DNA of 64,000 nucleotides from Pseudomonas paraeruginosa PA7 (GCF_000017205.1 NC_009656.1:2360001-2424000); one strand, 5' to 3'; counted from the first letter of the stretch, positions 10,714 to 20,341 are shown. Notes: a model not told the origin generated them from the sequence alone. A program made the numbers and translations.

Positions 10714-11484
10714 TCAATCGAAGCGATAGATATCCATCCCCAGCGAGCCCAGGGTAAAGCCGCTGTGCTCGACGCGCATATCGCCGCCGCCTGCGCCGCG
10801 GGCGAAGAACAGCGGCAGCAGATGCTCGTCGCTGGGGTGGTTGCGCGCCGCCCAGGGCGCCTGCCGGCGGTAATCGTGGAGCGCGGCTTCGTCGTCGGCC
10901 TGGAGCTTTTCCACCATCCAATCACGGAACTCCCGCGCCCAGGGCGCGATGGCTTCCGGCCCGGCGTGCCAGTCCAGTTCGCCGAGGTTGTGGGTGATGC
11001 TGCCGGAGCCGATCAGCAGCACGCCTTCCCCGCGCAGCTGGCGCAGGGCCTGGCCGACGCGGGTCTGCAGGGCCGCGCCGAGGCGGCTGGGCAGGGACAG
11101 TTGCAGCACCGGGATGTCCGCCTGCGGATACATCAGGCTCAGTGGCACCCAGGTGCCGTGGTCGAGCGGACGCCGGGGGTCGGCCTGCGCCGGCAGGCCG
11201 CCGGCCTCGAGCAGGTCGATGACCCGCTGCGCCAGCGCCGGCGCGCCCTGGGCCGGGTAGCGTACGGCGTACAGGGCCGGCGGGAAGCCATAGAAGTCGT
11301 GCCAGATGCCCGGCGTGGCGGCGCTGGTCACCCGCAGATCGTCGCTTTCCCAGTGCGCGGAAACCACCAGGATCGCCCTGGGGCGTGGCAGTTCCGTGGC
11401 CAGGCAGCGCAGCTGCACGCCGCTGGGGCCCGGGTCGAGGGCAAGCATCGGCGAGCCGTGGGAGATGTAGAGAGTCGGTAGCAT
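10714..11484 (-). CDS. LigB/YgiD-type extradiol ring-cleavage dioxygenase
   Basis: 256 residues of the class III extradiol dioxygenase (DODA/YgiD) family. Candidate metal ligands are His9 (LYISHGSP), His44 (VVSAHWES) and a C-terminal His in NHPSDEHLLPLFF. Other family landmarks are DHGTWVPL, LLIGSGSITHNL and GSLGMDIYRF. YgiD from E. coli opens the ring of L-DOPA; the physiological substrate here is unknown. It lies downstream of, and co-oriented with, the efflux operon and its LysR gene. Confidence 0.88.
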   Translation of the reverse strand: MLPTLYISHGSPMLALDPGPSGVQLRCLATELPRPRAILVVSAHWESDDLRVTSAATPGIWHDFYGFPPALYAVRYPAQGAPALAQRVIDLLEAGGLPAQADPRRPLDHGTWVPLSLMYPQADIPVLQLSLPSRLGAALQTRVGQALRQLRGEGVLLIGSGSITHNLGELDWHAGPEAIAPWAREFRDWMVEKLQADDEAALHDYRRQAPWAARNHPSDEHLLPLFFARGAGGGDMRVEHSGFTLGSLGMDIYRFD

Positions 11485-11574
11485 GATTCACCTCGTGACT
11501 CGGATGAGCCATGTTCCTCCGCGCATAGATCGAAAACCAGTATATGTTTTCGAGAATTCCCATCGATCAGCTCG

Positions 11575-12522
11575 CTAGGTCCAGCCCGGCGCCCAGTGAC
11601 GGCGGTCGTCGAGGATCGCCCGGTCTCGTTCGAGCGCCAGGGGCAGGCGTTCCCTGAGGAAGTCGATCCAGGTGCGGATCTTCGCGTCGAGGTAGCGCCG
11701 CGACGGATACAGGGCGAAGACCTCGCGCGGCAGCAGCCGGTAGTCGGGCAGCACGCGCAGCAGGCGACCGTCCTGCAACGCCCGGGCGGCGACGAAGCCG
11801 GGCAGCAGGCAGACGCCGAGTCCGGCGCTGGCGGCGAGGCAGGCGGCTTCGGGGAGATTGACCTTGAGCACGTCGCGGACCTCGACGCGCGCCTCGGCCC
11901 CGTCGTGGACGAAGGACCAGGCCTGCGCACCGGACGCCCCGGCGATCTGCAGGCAGCGATGGTGCCGCAGCTCCCATGGGGACCGCGGGGCGCCGTGCCG
12001 TTCCAGGTAGGCCGGGGCGGCACAGGCCACGCTGAACACGTGGCCGAGCTCGCGGGCGACCAGCGACGAGTCGGGCAGCGCGCGGCCGAGGACGACCAGC
12101 ATGTCCAGCCCTTCGTCGAGCAGTGCCGGGCTGTCCTGGGTCAGCGACAGGTCGACGCAGACCTCCGGGTACCGGTCCAGGTAGTCGGCCAGCAGCGGCA
12201 TCAGGTGTCCGAGGCCGAGTTCGGTAGCCGCGTGGACGCGCAGGCGACCGCTGGGGTGCGACTGGCTGTCTTCGACGTCCGCCGCCGCGGCGGCGACCGT
12301 GCGCAGGATCTGCTTGCAGTGTTCGTAGTAGCGCAGCCCGGTTTCGGTCACCACCACGCTGCGCGTGTTGCGCTGCAGCAGGCGTGCCGAGAGTGCCTGT
12401 TCGAGCCCGGCGACCTGCCGCGAAACGGTTGCCGGCGAGGTGCCCAGCAGGCGGGCGGCCTGGGTGAAGCTGCCGTGCTCCACCACGCGGACGAAGGTTC
12501 GTATGCCCTGCAGCAGGTCCAT
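11575..12522 (-). CDS. LysR-family transcriptional regulator at the end of the efflux operon
   Basis: 315 residues. Winged helix near the N-terminus (EHGSFTQAARLLGTSPATVSRQVAGLE), then a CrgA-like effector domain (RLRVHAATELGLGHLMP, LVVLGRALPDSSLVAREL). The start lies 33 nt after the opmA stop on the same strand, so it is probably co-transcribed with the MFS-HlyD-OpmA genes and could regulate them or the next gene (the LigB-type dioxygenase). The ligand is unknown. Confidence 0.87.
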   Translation of the reverse strand: MDLLQGIRTFVRVVEHGSFTQAARLLGTSPATVSRQVAGLEQALSARLLQRNTRSVVVTETGLRYYEHCKQILRTVAAAAADVEDSQSHPSGRLRVHAATELGLGHLMPLLADYLDRYPEVCVDLSLTQDSPALLDEGLDMLVVLGRALPDSSLVARELGHVFSVACAAPAYLERHGAPRSPWELRHHRCLQIAGASGAQAWSFVHDGAEARVEVRDVLKVNLPEAACLAASAGLGVCLLPGFVAARALQDGRLLRVLPDYRLLPREVFALYPSRRYLDAKIRTWIDFLRERLPLALERDRAILDDRRHWAPGWT

Positions 12523-12555
12523 GTCCTAATCCTTCATCGTCACGCGCAGCGACGT

Positions 12556-13995
12556 TCAGCCCGAGGCTGCGTCTTCCGCCTGGCTCCAGCCGCCCCCCAG
12601 GGCCTTGTACAGGTTGACCAGGGTCAGCGAGACCGCTTCGACGCTGCCGACCTGCTGCTCCTGGTTGTCCAGCAGTTGCCGCTGGCTGTCGAGCACGCTG
12701 AGGAAATCCACCGCGCCGGCGCGGTACTGTTCGCGGGCGCTTTCCAGGGCGCGGCGGTTCTGCATCACGGCTTCGCCGAGGCGTTCCTGGCGGCGCTGGT
12801 TGGCGGCGTAGTCGTGCATCGCGTCGTCGACTTCCTGCCAGGCACGGAGCACGGTGCGCTGGTAGTCGATGGCGGCTTCCTGTTGCTGTGCCTCGCGTAG
12901 CTCCAGGCGTCCGCGCAGGCGTCCGCCTTCGAAGATCGGCAGGCTGAACGCGGGGCCGATGGCGAACTGGCGATGGTCCCAGTCGCCCAGGCTGGACAGT
13001 TGCAGGGATTCGAAACCGAAGTTGCCGTTGAGCGTGATGCGCGGATAGAAGTCCGCCTTGGCCACGCCGATGCTGGCGGTAGCGGCGTGCAGGCGTGCTT
13101 CGGCAATGCGGATGTCGGGGCGGCGCTGGGCCAGTTCGGACGGCAGGCCGACCGGCACGCTGCCCGGCGGACGCGGAATCTCCCGCGCCGGGCCGAGTTC
13201 GGCGAGCAGGCTGCCGGGGCTGGCGCCGACCAGGTAGCCGAGGGCGTTGAGCAGATGCGCCTGGCGCTTCTCCAGTTCCGGCAGGCGCGCCTCCATGCTG
13301 GCCACCTGGGCCAGCGCCTGGGCCACCTCGAGATCGGTGGCGACGCCGTTGGCCAGGCGCGTGCGGGTCAGCTCCAGGCTGCGACGGGCGGTTTCGAGGT
13401 TGTCTCGGACGATCCGCTCGCGGTTCTGTTCGCCGCGCAACTGGATATAGTCGCGCGCGGCTTCCGCCAGCACCGAGACCTGTACGTCGCGCAGTTCGTT
13501 CTCGCTGGCTTCCACCGTCGCGTCGGCGGCTTCCAGCTCGCGGCGCACGCGGCCCCAGAAGTCCAGCTCCCAGGAGGCGTCGAAGCCGGCCAGGGCGTGG
13601 TTGTAGTTGCCTTTGCCGGCCTTGCCGGAGGGATCGAACAGGCCGGCGCTGGTGGTCCGTTGACGCTGGTAGGTGCCGCTGGCGTCCACCGAGGGCAGGG
13701 CGTCGCCGCCCAGGCTGTGGCGGATCGCGCGGCTCTGCTGCAGGCGCGCCGCGGCGCTGCGCAGGTCGAGGTTGGTGCGCTGCACGCGTTCGAGCAGGGC
13801 ACTCAGCCGCGCGTCGCCGAACAGCGTCCACCACTGTGCCGCGAGCGGCGCGGCGGCGAGCCGGCTGGGCGTGTCGTGGGCGGTCGGCTGCGGCCAGGCG
13901 GCCGGCGCATCCTGGGCGGGCCGGGTGAAGTCGGGGCCGAGGCTGCAGGCGCCGAGCGCAAGGCTGGCAATAAGCAGGAGCGGAGTGCCTTTCAT
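12556..13995 (-). CDS. opmA: Outer-membrane efflux lipoprotein OpmA (TolC/OprM family)
   Basis: 479 residues of the NodT/OprM outer-membrane factor family. A lipoprotein signal is visible, MKGTPLLLIASLALGAC, with lipid attachment at Cys17. Two OEP repeats follow; landmarks are AQWWTLFGDARLSALLERV and AQRRPDIRIAEARLHAATASIGVAKADFYP. It forms the outer-membrane channel of a tripartite exporter. The start overlaps the HlyD stop by 4 nt (13992-13995), indicating translational coupling. I equate it with OpmA from its position and family; the substrate is not established by sequence. Confidence 0.92.
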   Translation of the reverse strand: MKGTPLLLIASLALGACSLGPDFTRPAQDAPAAWPQPTAHDTPSRLAAAPLAAQWWTLFGDARLSALLERVQRTNLDLRSAAARLQQSRAIRHSLGGDALPSVDASGTYQRQRTTSAGLFDPSGKAGKGNYNHALAGFDASWELDFWGRVRRELEAADATVEASENELRDVQVSVLAEAARDYIQLRGEQNRERIVRDNLETARRSLELTRTRLANGVATDLEVAQALAQVASMEARLPELEKRQAHLLNALGYLVGASPGSLLAELGPAREIPRPPGSVPVGLPSELAQRRPDIRIAEARLHAATASIGVAKADFYPRITLNGNFGFESLQLSSLGDWDHRQFAIGPAFSLPIFEGGRLRGRLELREAQQQEAAIDYQRTVLRAWQEVDDAMHDYAANQRRQERLGEAVMQNRRALESAREQYRAGAVDFLSVLDSQRQLLDNQEQQVGSVEAVSLTLVNLYKALGGGWSQAEDAASG

Positions 13996-15050
13996 TGCTG
14001 GGCGACCTCGGCGGTGGCGGTACCGGTATCGATCCGCGCATCCACCGACATTCCTACCCGCAGCCTTCCAACCAGCGCCTGGCGCGGTTCGAGGAGGATC
14101 TTCACGGGGATCCGCTGGACCACCTTGGTGAAGTTGCCGGTGGCGTTGTCCGGGGCGATCGGCGCGAAGCTCAGGCCGGTGGCCGGGGCGATGCTGTCGA
14201 CGTGACCGCGCAGGACCTCGCCGGGGAAGGTGTCGACGCGGATTTCCACGGCCTGGCCGGGGCGCACGTGGGTCAGCTGGGTTTCCTGGAAGTTGCCGAC
14301 CACATAGGCCTGCTGCAGCGGCACAACCGCCAGCAGTGCGCTGCCCGGGGTGACATAGGCGCCGACGCGCAACTGGCGGCGGCCGACCATGCCGTCGAAG
14401 GGGGCGCGGATCTCGCAGTAGGACAGGTCCAGGCGCGCCTGGTCGCGCCGCGCCTGCATGCGCTGCAGGTCACCGCGGGCCTGGCCGACACGGGCTTCGA
14501 GGACGCTCACCTGCTTGCGCGTGGCGTCCACCGCAGCCTGGTCCTCGGCCAGCCGGGCGCTGGCGGTATCGATCCGCGACTGCGCCTGCTGGGCGTTCTG
14601 CAGGCTGCCGGCGCCCTTGCTGGCGAGGGTCTGGTAGCGGCTTTGCTCGTGTCGGGCGAAGACCAGCTCGGCCTGGCCGGCGCGGACCTTGGCCCGCGCC
14701 TGTTCGATCAGCGCCTGCTGGCGTTGCAGGTTGGCCTCGGCATTGGCCAGGTTGGCCTCGGCGCCGAGCACATCGGCCTCGGCGGCGGCCAGGGCGGTGC
14801 GGAAGTCGCGGTCGTCTAGGCGGGCGAGCAACTGGCCGGCCTTGACCGGCTGATTGTCCTCGACCAGCACGTCCTGGACGAAGCCGGCGACTTTCGGTGC
14901 GACCAGGGTGAAATCGGCGTGCACATAGGCGTCGTCGGTGCTCTGCACGACCCGTGGGGAGAGCAGGTGGAACAGCAGGTAGACCAGCAGGATCAGGACC
15001 AGCAGGGCGGCGAGCAGCAGGCTGCCCTTGCGCGAAGTGATGAACGACAT
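13992..15050 (-). CDS. HlyD/EmrA-family periplasmic adaptor protein
   Basis: 352 residues: N-terminal membrane anchor (SLLLAALLVLILLVYLLFHLL), then the biotinyl-lipoyl-like hairpin segment (HADFTLVAPKVAGFVQDVLVEDNQPVKAGQLLARLD), a long alanine/glutamine-rich alpha-helical hairpin (residues about 85-200), the return strand IRAPFDGMVGRRQLRVGAYV, and a beta-barrel ending near PRQALVGRLRVGMSV. It bridges the DHA2 MFS pump and the OpmA channel. It starts 11 nt after the MFS stop and overlaps opmA by 4 nt. Confidence 0.92.
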   Translation of the reverse strand: MSFITSRKGSLLLAALLVLILLVYLLFHLLSPRVVQSTDDAYVHADFTLVAPKVAGFVQDVLVEDNQPVKAGQLLARLDDRDFRTALAAAEADVLGAEANLANAEANLQRQQALIEQARAKVRAGQAELVFARHEQSRYQTLASKGAGSLQNAQQAQSRIDTASARLAEDQAAVDATRKQVSVLEARVGQARGDLQRMQARRDQARLDLSYCEIRAPFDGMVGRRQLRVGAYVTPGSALLAVVPLQQAYVVGNFQETQLTHVRPGQAVEIRVDTFPGEVLRGHVDSIAPATGLSFAPIAPDNATGNFTKVVQRIPVKILLEPRQALVGRLRVGMSVDARIDTGTATAEVAQQ

Positions 15051-15061
15051 ACAGCGACCTT

Positions 15062-16696
15062 TCAGTGTGTGGGAGCGACCGGGCGGGGCGGATAGGCCCG
15101 TTGCGGCAGGATCGGAATCAGGATCAGCAGGGCGCAGGCCAGGCCGGCCATCGCCATCAGCACGTCGGCGTTGGCCAGCACCTGGGCCTGTTGGCGGGCC
15201 TGTTCGGCCAGGTGCTGCCAGTGCGCGGCGGAGTCGGCGCCCGGTTGCAGGCCGGCGATCTGTTGCAGGCGCAGTTCGACAGCCTGGGACGCATTGCCCA
15301 GGTGATCGACCAGGCGGTTGGAGTGATAGTGCTCGCGGGCGGTGCCGAGGGCGCCGATTACCGCGGTGGCGGCTACCCCCGAGAAGCCGCGGACGGTGTT
15401 GAACCAGGCCGAGGCGAACGGCCCCTCGATGGGCGCGATGACGCTGGTGGAAAGCATCAGCAGCGGAATCACCGCCATCGGCTGGCCGACCACCAGCAAC
15501 AGCATCGGCAGGTAGAAATCCTCACGCACCCAGTCCGCCGTCAGCTGGCTGAAGCTCAGGCAGGCACCGCCGCACAGGCACAGGCCACAGGCCAGCACCC
15601 AGCGACAGTCGACCCGCGGGATATTGCACAGCGCCGCCACCAGCGGCAGCGCGACCAGCTGCGGCAGGGCCAGCAGGAGCACCATCGGTACGCTTTGCAG
15701 GGGGCGATAGCCGCGGATCTCGGCGAGGAACTCGGTCGGCACGCCCAGGCTCGCGCCGAGCACCACCAGCACGCCGGCCAGGGTGATGAGGGCGAAGGTC
15801 AGGTTGCGCCGTTTCAGCAATTGCAGACGGAAGAACGGTAGCGGGTGGCTCCATTCATTGACCAGGAACAGCACCAGCAACAGGCTGCCGCCGCCCAGCA
15901 GCAGGCCGATCAGCGGCGATTCGAACCAGTCCAGGCGTTCGCCCTGGAGCAGCCCGATCACCAGTGCGCAGATCGCCGGGAAGCCGGTGAGCAGGCCGAT
16001 CCCGTCGAACTGGCGGAAGCGCTCCAGGCGCACCGGGTCCTGCGGAATGCCGTAGGACACCGCGGCCATCGCCACCAGGCACAGCGGAATGACCTGCCAG
16101 AATACCCACTGCCAGCCGACGTATTCGAACCAGAACGCCGCCAGCGGCAGGCCCAGGTTGGGCCCGAAGGTGGCGGTGAGGGCGTAGGCCCCCAGGCCGT
16201 AGAGCTTGATGCCCGGCGGCAGGAAGCGCAGCGCCACGGTCATCAGCATCGGCGGCAGGCAGCCGGCCATCAGTCCCTGCAGGGTACGCAGTGCCAGCAG
16301 GCTCTCGAGGTTCGGTGCGAACGGGCAGAGCAGCGCCAGCAGGGCGAAGCCGCCGATGGCGAACAGGGTGAAGCGGCGCAGCGAGAAGGTCACCGAGCAC
16401 CAGGGCGCGAAAGCCATGGCGGCGACCTGGGTGGCCTCGTAGAGGACGGTCAGCCAGGTGCCTTCGTCATGGCCGATGGCGAGGGCGCCACGCACGTCGG
16501 TCATGGCGATCTCGGTGACATGGCCGTTGAGGCCGGCGCTGAGCGAGGCGAGCAGGACACCGAGCAGGCCGATGACGATGCGCGCGCCGAACGGCTGCGC
16601 GACCGGGGCGGTTGGTGTGGACGGCGTCGCCTGCGCGACCGGGGCGGTTGGTGTGGACGGCGTCGCCTGGGCGAGCGGGGGGCTGAACGAGGTCAT
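15062..16696 (-). CDS. EmrB/DHA2-type MFS drug exporter
   Basis: 544 residues with about 14 predicted membrane helices, consistent with the DHA2 branch of the major facilitator superfamily. Landmarks: DEGTWLTVLYEATQVAAMAFAPW and LRTLQGLMAGCLPPMLMTVAL. First gene of the MFS-HlyD-OpmA operon and the energy-coupled inner-membrane component. The start is set at MTSFSPPLAQ; upstream in-frame codons do not resemble the family. The N-terminal cytoplasmic tail contains a perfect 12-residue tandem duplication, ATPSTPTAPVAQ twice, encoded by a 36-nt direct repeat. Confidence 0.91.
   Translation of the reverse strand: MTSFSPPLAQATPSTPTAPVAQATPSTPTAPVAQPFGARIVIGLLGVLLASLSAGLNGHVTEIAMTDVRGALAIGHDEGTWLTVLYEATQVAAMAFAPWCSVTFSLRRFTLFAIGGFALLALLCPFAPNLESLLALRTLQGLMAGCLPPMLMTVALRFLPPGIKLYGLGAYALTATFGPNLGLPLAAFWFEYVGWQWVFWQVIPLCLVAMAAVSYGIPQDPVRLERFRQFDGIGLLTGFPAICALVIGLLQGERLDWFESPLIGLLLGGGSLLLVLFLVNEWSHPLPFFRLQLLKRRNLTFALITLAGVLVVLGASLGVPTEFLAEIRGYRPLQSVPMVLLLALPQLVALPLVAALCNIPRVDCRWVLACGLCLCGGACLSFSQLTADWVREDFYLPMLLLVVGQPMAVIPLLMLSTSVIAPIEGPFASAWFNTVRGFSGVAATAVIGALGTAREHYHSNRLVDHLGNASQAVELRLQQIAGLQPGADSAAHWQHLAEQARQQAQVLANADVLMAMAGLACALLILIPILPQRAYPPRPVAPTH
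16596..16667. repeat. 36-bp perfect tandem duplication inside the MFS gene
   Basis: Two identical 36-nt units (16596-16631 and 16632-16667) encode the duplicated ATPSTPTAPVAQ segment in the N-terminal tail of the exporter. The length is a multiple of three, so copy-number change would keep the frame. Confidence 0.92.
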
Positions 16697-16844
16697 TGCC
16701 GCGCCCTCCCGGGGGAGGCGGCGGCCCTGTGGATGATGCAAGGCATGAGCGGAAACTCTTCTGATTTCCGCTGCAGTCTAGGGAGCTACAGGAAGTGTGA
16801 AAATTGAAATGATTTGAATGAATCAGTGTGTCCAGTGCACGATT

Positions 16845-17804
16845 TCAGTTCGAGCCCAGCAGCGGGTGGGGATCGTTCTGCACCTCCTCGCAGATCCGCT
16901 TGATGGTCTGCCGGAACCAGCGATGGGCGGGGTCGTTGTCGAAGCGCGGATGCCAGGCCTGGACCACCATCACGGTCTTCAGCGGTACCGGGATGTCGAA
17001 CTGGCGCAGGCCCAGGCCCAGGCGATTGGCGCGCCACAGGGAATGTTCGGCGATCGGCAGCAGCAGGTTGGAGCCGGGCAGGGCGAAGATCGCCGAGTGG
17101 AAGGTCGGGCTGATCAGCTTGACATCGCGCTCCAGGCCGATTTCCGCCAGGGCCTGGTCCAGGGGGCCGTGGTTGAGGCCGCGGCGCGAGACGGCGATAT
17201 GCGGGAAGGCGACGAAGCGCTGCGGGGTGACCTCGCCGTCGAAGATCGGATGACCCTGGCGGGCCAGGCCGACGAAGCGGGTGGTAAGCAGTTGCTGGGT
17301 CTTGACCTCCGGCTCCATCCAGGACGAAGCGCCGATGTAGAGATCGATGCGGTTTTGCCGCAGCGCCTCGTCATCGATGTCCGACTCCTGGACGAAGCGC
17401 AGCGTGCAGCGTGGCGCTTCCTCGGCGAAGATCTCCAGCAGGCGGATCGACAGGCCGCCGACCAGGGTGTTGTTGGAGCGCAGGGTGAAGCAGCGTTCCA
17501 GTTTGTCCAGTTCGATGGTTTCGCGGGTGTTGAACAGGTCGCGGGCCTGGTCCACCAGTTGCTTCACCTGTTCCTGCAATTCCAGGGCGCGGGGTGTGGG
17601 CACCAGCTTGCGGCCGGCGCGGACCATGATCGGGTCGCCTACCGCCTCGCGGATTCGCGACAGGGTGCGGCTCATCGCCGGAGGACTGAGATGCATGCGG
17701 CGCGCGGCTCCGACCACGCTGCCCTCTTCGAGAAGAATGTTGAGGGCGACCAGGAGATTCAGATCGGGAAGATGCATGGTCTGGAAGTATAGGCGGGCTG
17801 GCAT
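16845..17804 (-). CDS. LysR-family transcriptional regulator (upstream of efflux operon)
   Basis: 319 residues from the ATG at 17804 (CAGGA upstream), or 310 from MHLPDLNLLVALN at 17777; the shorter form fits the family N-terminus, the longer one has the better ribosome-binding site. The winged helix reads EEGSVVGAARRMHLSPPAMSRTLSRIRE, and the effector domain resembles the NodD/NahR/LinR branch (RCTLRFVQESDIDDEALRQNRIDLYIG). It lies upstream of the MFS gene on the same strand and may control the efflux operon. The ligand is unknown. Confidence 0.86.
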   Translation of the reverse strand: MPARLYFQTMHLPDLNLLVALNILLEEGSVVGAARRMHLSPPAMSRTLSRIREAVGDPIMVRAGRKLVPTPRALELQEQVKQLVDQARDLFNTRETIELDKLERCFTLRSNNTLVGGLSIRLLEIFAEEAPRCTLRFVQESDIDDEALRQNRIDLYIGASSWMEPEVKTQQLLTTRFVGLARQGHPIFDGEVTPQRFVAFPHIAVSRRGLNHGPLDQALAEIGLERDVKLISPTFHSAIFALPGSNLLLPIAEHSLWRANRLGLGLRQFDIPVPLKTVMVVQAWHPRFDNDPAHRWFRQTIKRICEEVQNDPHPLLGSN

Positions 17805-17932
17805 GCGTCCTGTGCAATCTTTTTTCCGGCCAGGCGTGCGTTCACCGCACGCCTGGATTGCGTCCGCGGTGCCTTTACGCGCGCCCTGGGCTGCCGAAGA
17901 ATGCCGCGGCCATCACTGCCGGAGGATTTTCC

Positions 17933-18379
17933 ATGTTCCAGAGACTCCTGGTCGCCATCGACGGCGGCCCGCAGACCTGTCGCATCGCCGAGCTGGCGCG
18001 CCGGGCCGCCGCGCCGGGCGCGCGGATCCAGCTATTGTGCGCGGTGGATGCCGGCTACGCCCTGCCGGGACGGCCGACGCTGCTCGACTACCCGCCCGCC
18101 GCGCACGAGTGCGAGGAAGCCCGACAGGTGCTCGACGAGGCTCGCGCGCTGCTCGCCGGAGAGGCGCTGCAGGTAGAGGCCGAGCTGCGCGCCGGCGACC
18201 CGGTGCAGGTGATCCTCGGCGAGGCGCGGCGCCTGGACTGCGACCTGATCGTCATCGGCCACCGCCACCTCGGGCGCCTGGAGCGCCTGCTCGATCCTTC
18301 CGTCGGCAACCGGGTGATCCGCGAGGCGCCGTGCCCGGTGCTGGTGGAAGTGCGCGAGGAGGATGCGCGGGGGAGTTGA
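17933..18379 (+). CDS. Universal stress protein (UspA family)
   Basis: 148 residues. Starts MFQRLLVAIDGG after a perfect GGAGG. The C-terminal ATP-binding signature G-x2-G-x9-G(S/T/N) is recognisable in VIGHRHLGRLERLLDPSVGN, followed by APCPVLVEV. Usp proteins are cytosolic nucleotide-binding stress proteins; in P. aeruginosa several are induced under oxygen limitation, but this particular member is not assigned from sequence. Confidence 0.9.
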   Translation: MFQRLLVAIDGGPQTCRIAELARRAAAPGARIQLLCAVDAGYALPGRPTLLDYPPAAHECEEARQVLDEARALLAGEALQVEAELRAGDPVQVILGEARRLDCDLIVIGHRHLGRLERLLDPSVGNRVIREAPCPVLVEVREEDARGS

Positions 18380-18433
18380 CCTGCCGGCCGATTGCCGCCA
18401 CCTTGCGGTTTTTCCACGAATGCGGAGGGCAGG

Positions 18434-19090
18434 ATGCAGGCGGATTTTTGGCACGCCCGCTGGGCGAACAACCAGATCGGCTTCCATCTGGACGAGGTCA
18501 ATCCCTACCTGATGCGCCACCTGTCGCGGCTGCGACTGCAAGCGGGCGAGCAGGTCCTGGTGCCGCTGTGCGGCAAGACCCTGGACCTGGCCTGGCTGGC
18601 CGCGCAGGGCCTGGATGTGCTGGGGGTGGAGCTTTCGGAAAAGGCCGTGAGCGATTTCTTCGCGGAGAACGGCCTGCAACCGGCGATCGACCAGATGGAT
18701 GGCTTCCGTCGCTACCGGGCCGCCGGCATCACCCTGCTGCAGGGGGACTTCTTCGCTCTGCAGTCCGGGCACCTGGCAGGGTGCCGCGCGTTCTACGACC
18801 GCGCCGCGCTGATCGCCTTGCCGCCGGATATGCGCGAGCGCTATGCCGGCCATCTGCAGGCGATCCTGCCGGCGCGCAGCCTGGGGCTGCTGGTCACCAT
18901 CGACTATCCGCAGGGGGAAATGGCCGGGCCGCCGTTCGCCGTGCCCGACGCCGAGGTGCGTGAGCATTACGCCGCGGGCTGGCGCATCGAGGAACTGGAG
19001 CGCGGCGACGTGCTCGGCGTCAACTGGAAGTTCCTCGAGCGCGGGGTGTCCTGGCTGAACGAAGCCGTCTACCTGCTGCAGAGAGGTTGA
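18434..19090 (+). CDS. tpm: Thiopurine S-methyltransferase
   Basis: 218 residues. Bacterial TPMT starts [24 protein letters not shown] and carries the SAM-binding motif [25 protein letters not shown]. It methylates thiopurines and, in pseudomonads, inorganic tellurite or selenite species, giving resistance. AGGGCAGG precedes the ATG. A GC-rich hairpin immediately follows the stop. Confidence 0.95.
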   Translation: MQADFWHARWANNQIGFHLDEVNPYLMRHLSRLRLQAGEQVLVPLCGKTLDLAWLAAQGLDVLGVELSEKAVSDFFAENGLQPAIDQMDGFRRYRAAGITLLQGDFFALQSGHLAGCRAFYDRAALIALPPDMRERYAGHLQAILPARSLGLLVTIDYPQGEMAGPPFAVPDAEVREHYAAGWRIEELERGDVLGVNWKFLERGVSWLNEAVYLLQRG

Positions 19091-19093
19091 AAC

Positions 19094-19115
19094 GGGGCGC
19101 CCCGTGGCGCCCCGC
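19094..19115. terminator. Hairpin between convergent tpm and M14 peptidase genes
   Basis: CGGGGCGCC and GGCGCCCCG form a perfect 9-bp stem with a short CCGT loop just after tpm; it sits before the stop of the opposing peptidase gene. No T-run, so efficiency is uncertain. Confidence 0.55.
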
Positions 19116-19121
19116 TGGAGT

Positions 19122-20249
19122 TCAGCGAAGTTCGTCGACCAGCGTTGCGAGGGTGCTCAGGACGTCCTGGCCGAGGCGCTTGGAGCGAGCGCCGGACCAG
19201 CCGGTACCCGGCTCCGGGTTATCGTCGTGGTCCTTGAACGGCATCTCGATGGTGAACGCCAGGCAATCGTAGGTCTGCCCGACGAAATTGCAGGCCAGCG
19301 CCAGGTTGGCCTGGCCCGGCGCGCTGCGCGGATAGCCGTGGCGGGTCTGGAACTCGCCGCGGGCCATCAGTTCGTCACGGAAGCGCTGTTCGAGGCGCTC
19401 CAGGCGCGGCGTATAGCCCGGGTTGCCTTCGCAGCCGGCGGCGAACACGTGGGGGATCTCCTCGTCGCCGTGGATGTCGAGGAACAGGTCGACGCCATGG
19501 CGCTTCATCTCCTGCTGGACGAACAAGACTTCCGGGCTGCGCTCGGCGCTCGGCTCCAGCCAGGCGCGGTTGAGATCCTGGCCGGCGGCGTTGGTGCGCA
19601 GGTTGCCGTGGAGCGCGCCGTCCGGGTTCATGTTCGGCACCAGGTAGAGTTCGGCTTTTTCCAGCAGGCGCTGCATTTCCGTATCGTCCGGGCGTTGCAG
19701 GCGCTCGATCAGGCCTTCCATGAACCATTCGGCCATGTGCTCGCCGGGATGCTGCTGGGCGATGATCCACAGCTTCAGGCGACTGTCGGGATGGCGCTTG
19801 ACCCGCAGCAGTTCGATGTCGCGACCTTGCACGCTGGTGCCGACGGCGAGCCGTTCGACGCCCTCGATCCCGAGCGCACGTTCGATCAGGCGGGCATGCC
19901 GTTCGCGGCTGTAGGGCTCGAAGTAGGCGAAGCGGACTTCGCTTTCCTCAGGCTCCAGCTGGAAGTGCAGGCCGTCGGCGTCGTACTGCGAAGGCACGCG
20001 GAACCAGCGTTCGCCATCGTACGAAGCGACCGCCTGGTAGCCGCTCCAGGCGTGGCTGTAGGCCGACTGGCCGGCGTTGACCAGGGTGAAGCGGTGCTCC
20101 GTGGCGGGGAGCATCCCCTCGACCTTGAAGTGGAACCACTGGAAGTGCTGGCTGGCCAGGTCCGGACGGATCGCCAGGCGGATCCGGCGGGGATCGCTGG
20201 CATCGATGACCTGGATGTTGCCGCTGTCGAAATCGGCGCGGATCTGCAT
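19122..20249 (-). CDS. M14-family zinc carboxypeptidase (cytosolic carboxypeptidase-like)
   Basis: 375 residues. An N-terminal beta-sandwich domain (IRADFDSGNIQVIDASDPRR..., WFHFKVEGM) of the kind found in AGBL/CCP-like proteins precedes the peptidase domain. Zinc ligands are visible in AQQHPGEHMAEWFMEGL (HxxE) and LFLDIHGDEE (second His); the active-site Glu is likely in ..FTIEMPFKDHDDNPEP. No signal peptide is seen, so it is probably cytosolic. It may trim C-terminal residues from proteins or peptides; the substrate is unknown. Confidence 0.88.
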   Translation of the reverse strand: MQIRADFDSGNIQVIDASDPRRIRLAIRPDLASQHFQWFHFKVEGMLPATEHRFTLVNAGQSAYSHAWSGYQAVASYDGERWFRVPSQYDADGLHFQLEPEESEVRFAYFEPYSRERHARLIERALGIEGVERLAVGTSVQGRDIELLRVKRHPDSRLKLWIIAQQHPGEHMAEWFMEGLIERLQRPDDTEMQRLLEKAELYLVPNMNPDGALHGNLRTNAAGQDLNRAWLEPSAERSPEVLFVQQEMKRHGVDLFLDIHGDEEIPHVFAAGCEGNPGYTPRLERLEQRFRDELMARGEFQTRHGYPRSAPGQANLALACNFVGQTYDCLAFTIEMPFKDHDDNPEPGTGWSGARSKRLGQDVLSTLATLVDELR

Positions 20250-20341
20250 GGGAACCTCATCGAACGAAAATCACGGACCTGCATGTTCCGGGGCGGATCG
20301 GCGGCTGTCAAAGCGACCATGGATAGGTGGCTTTCCCGGCA

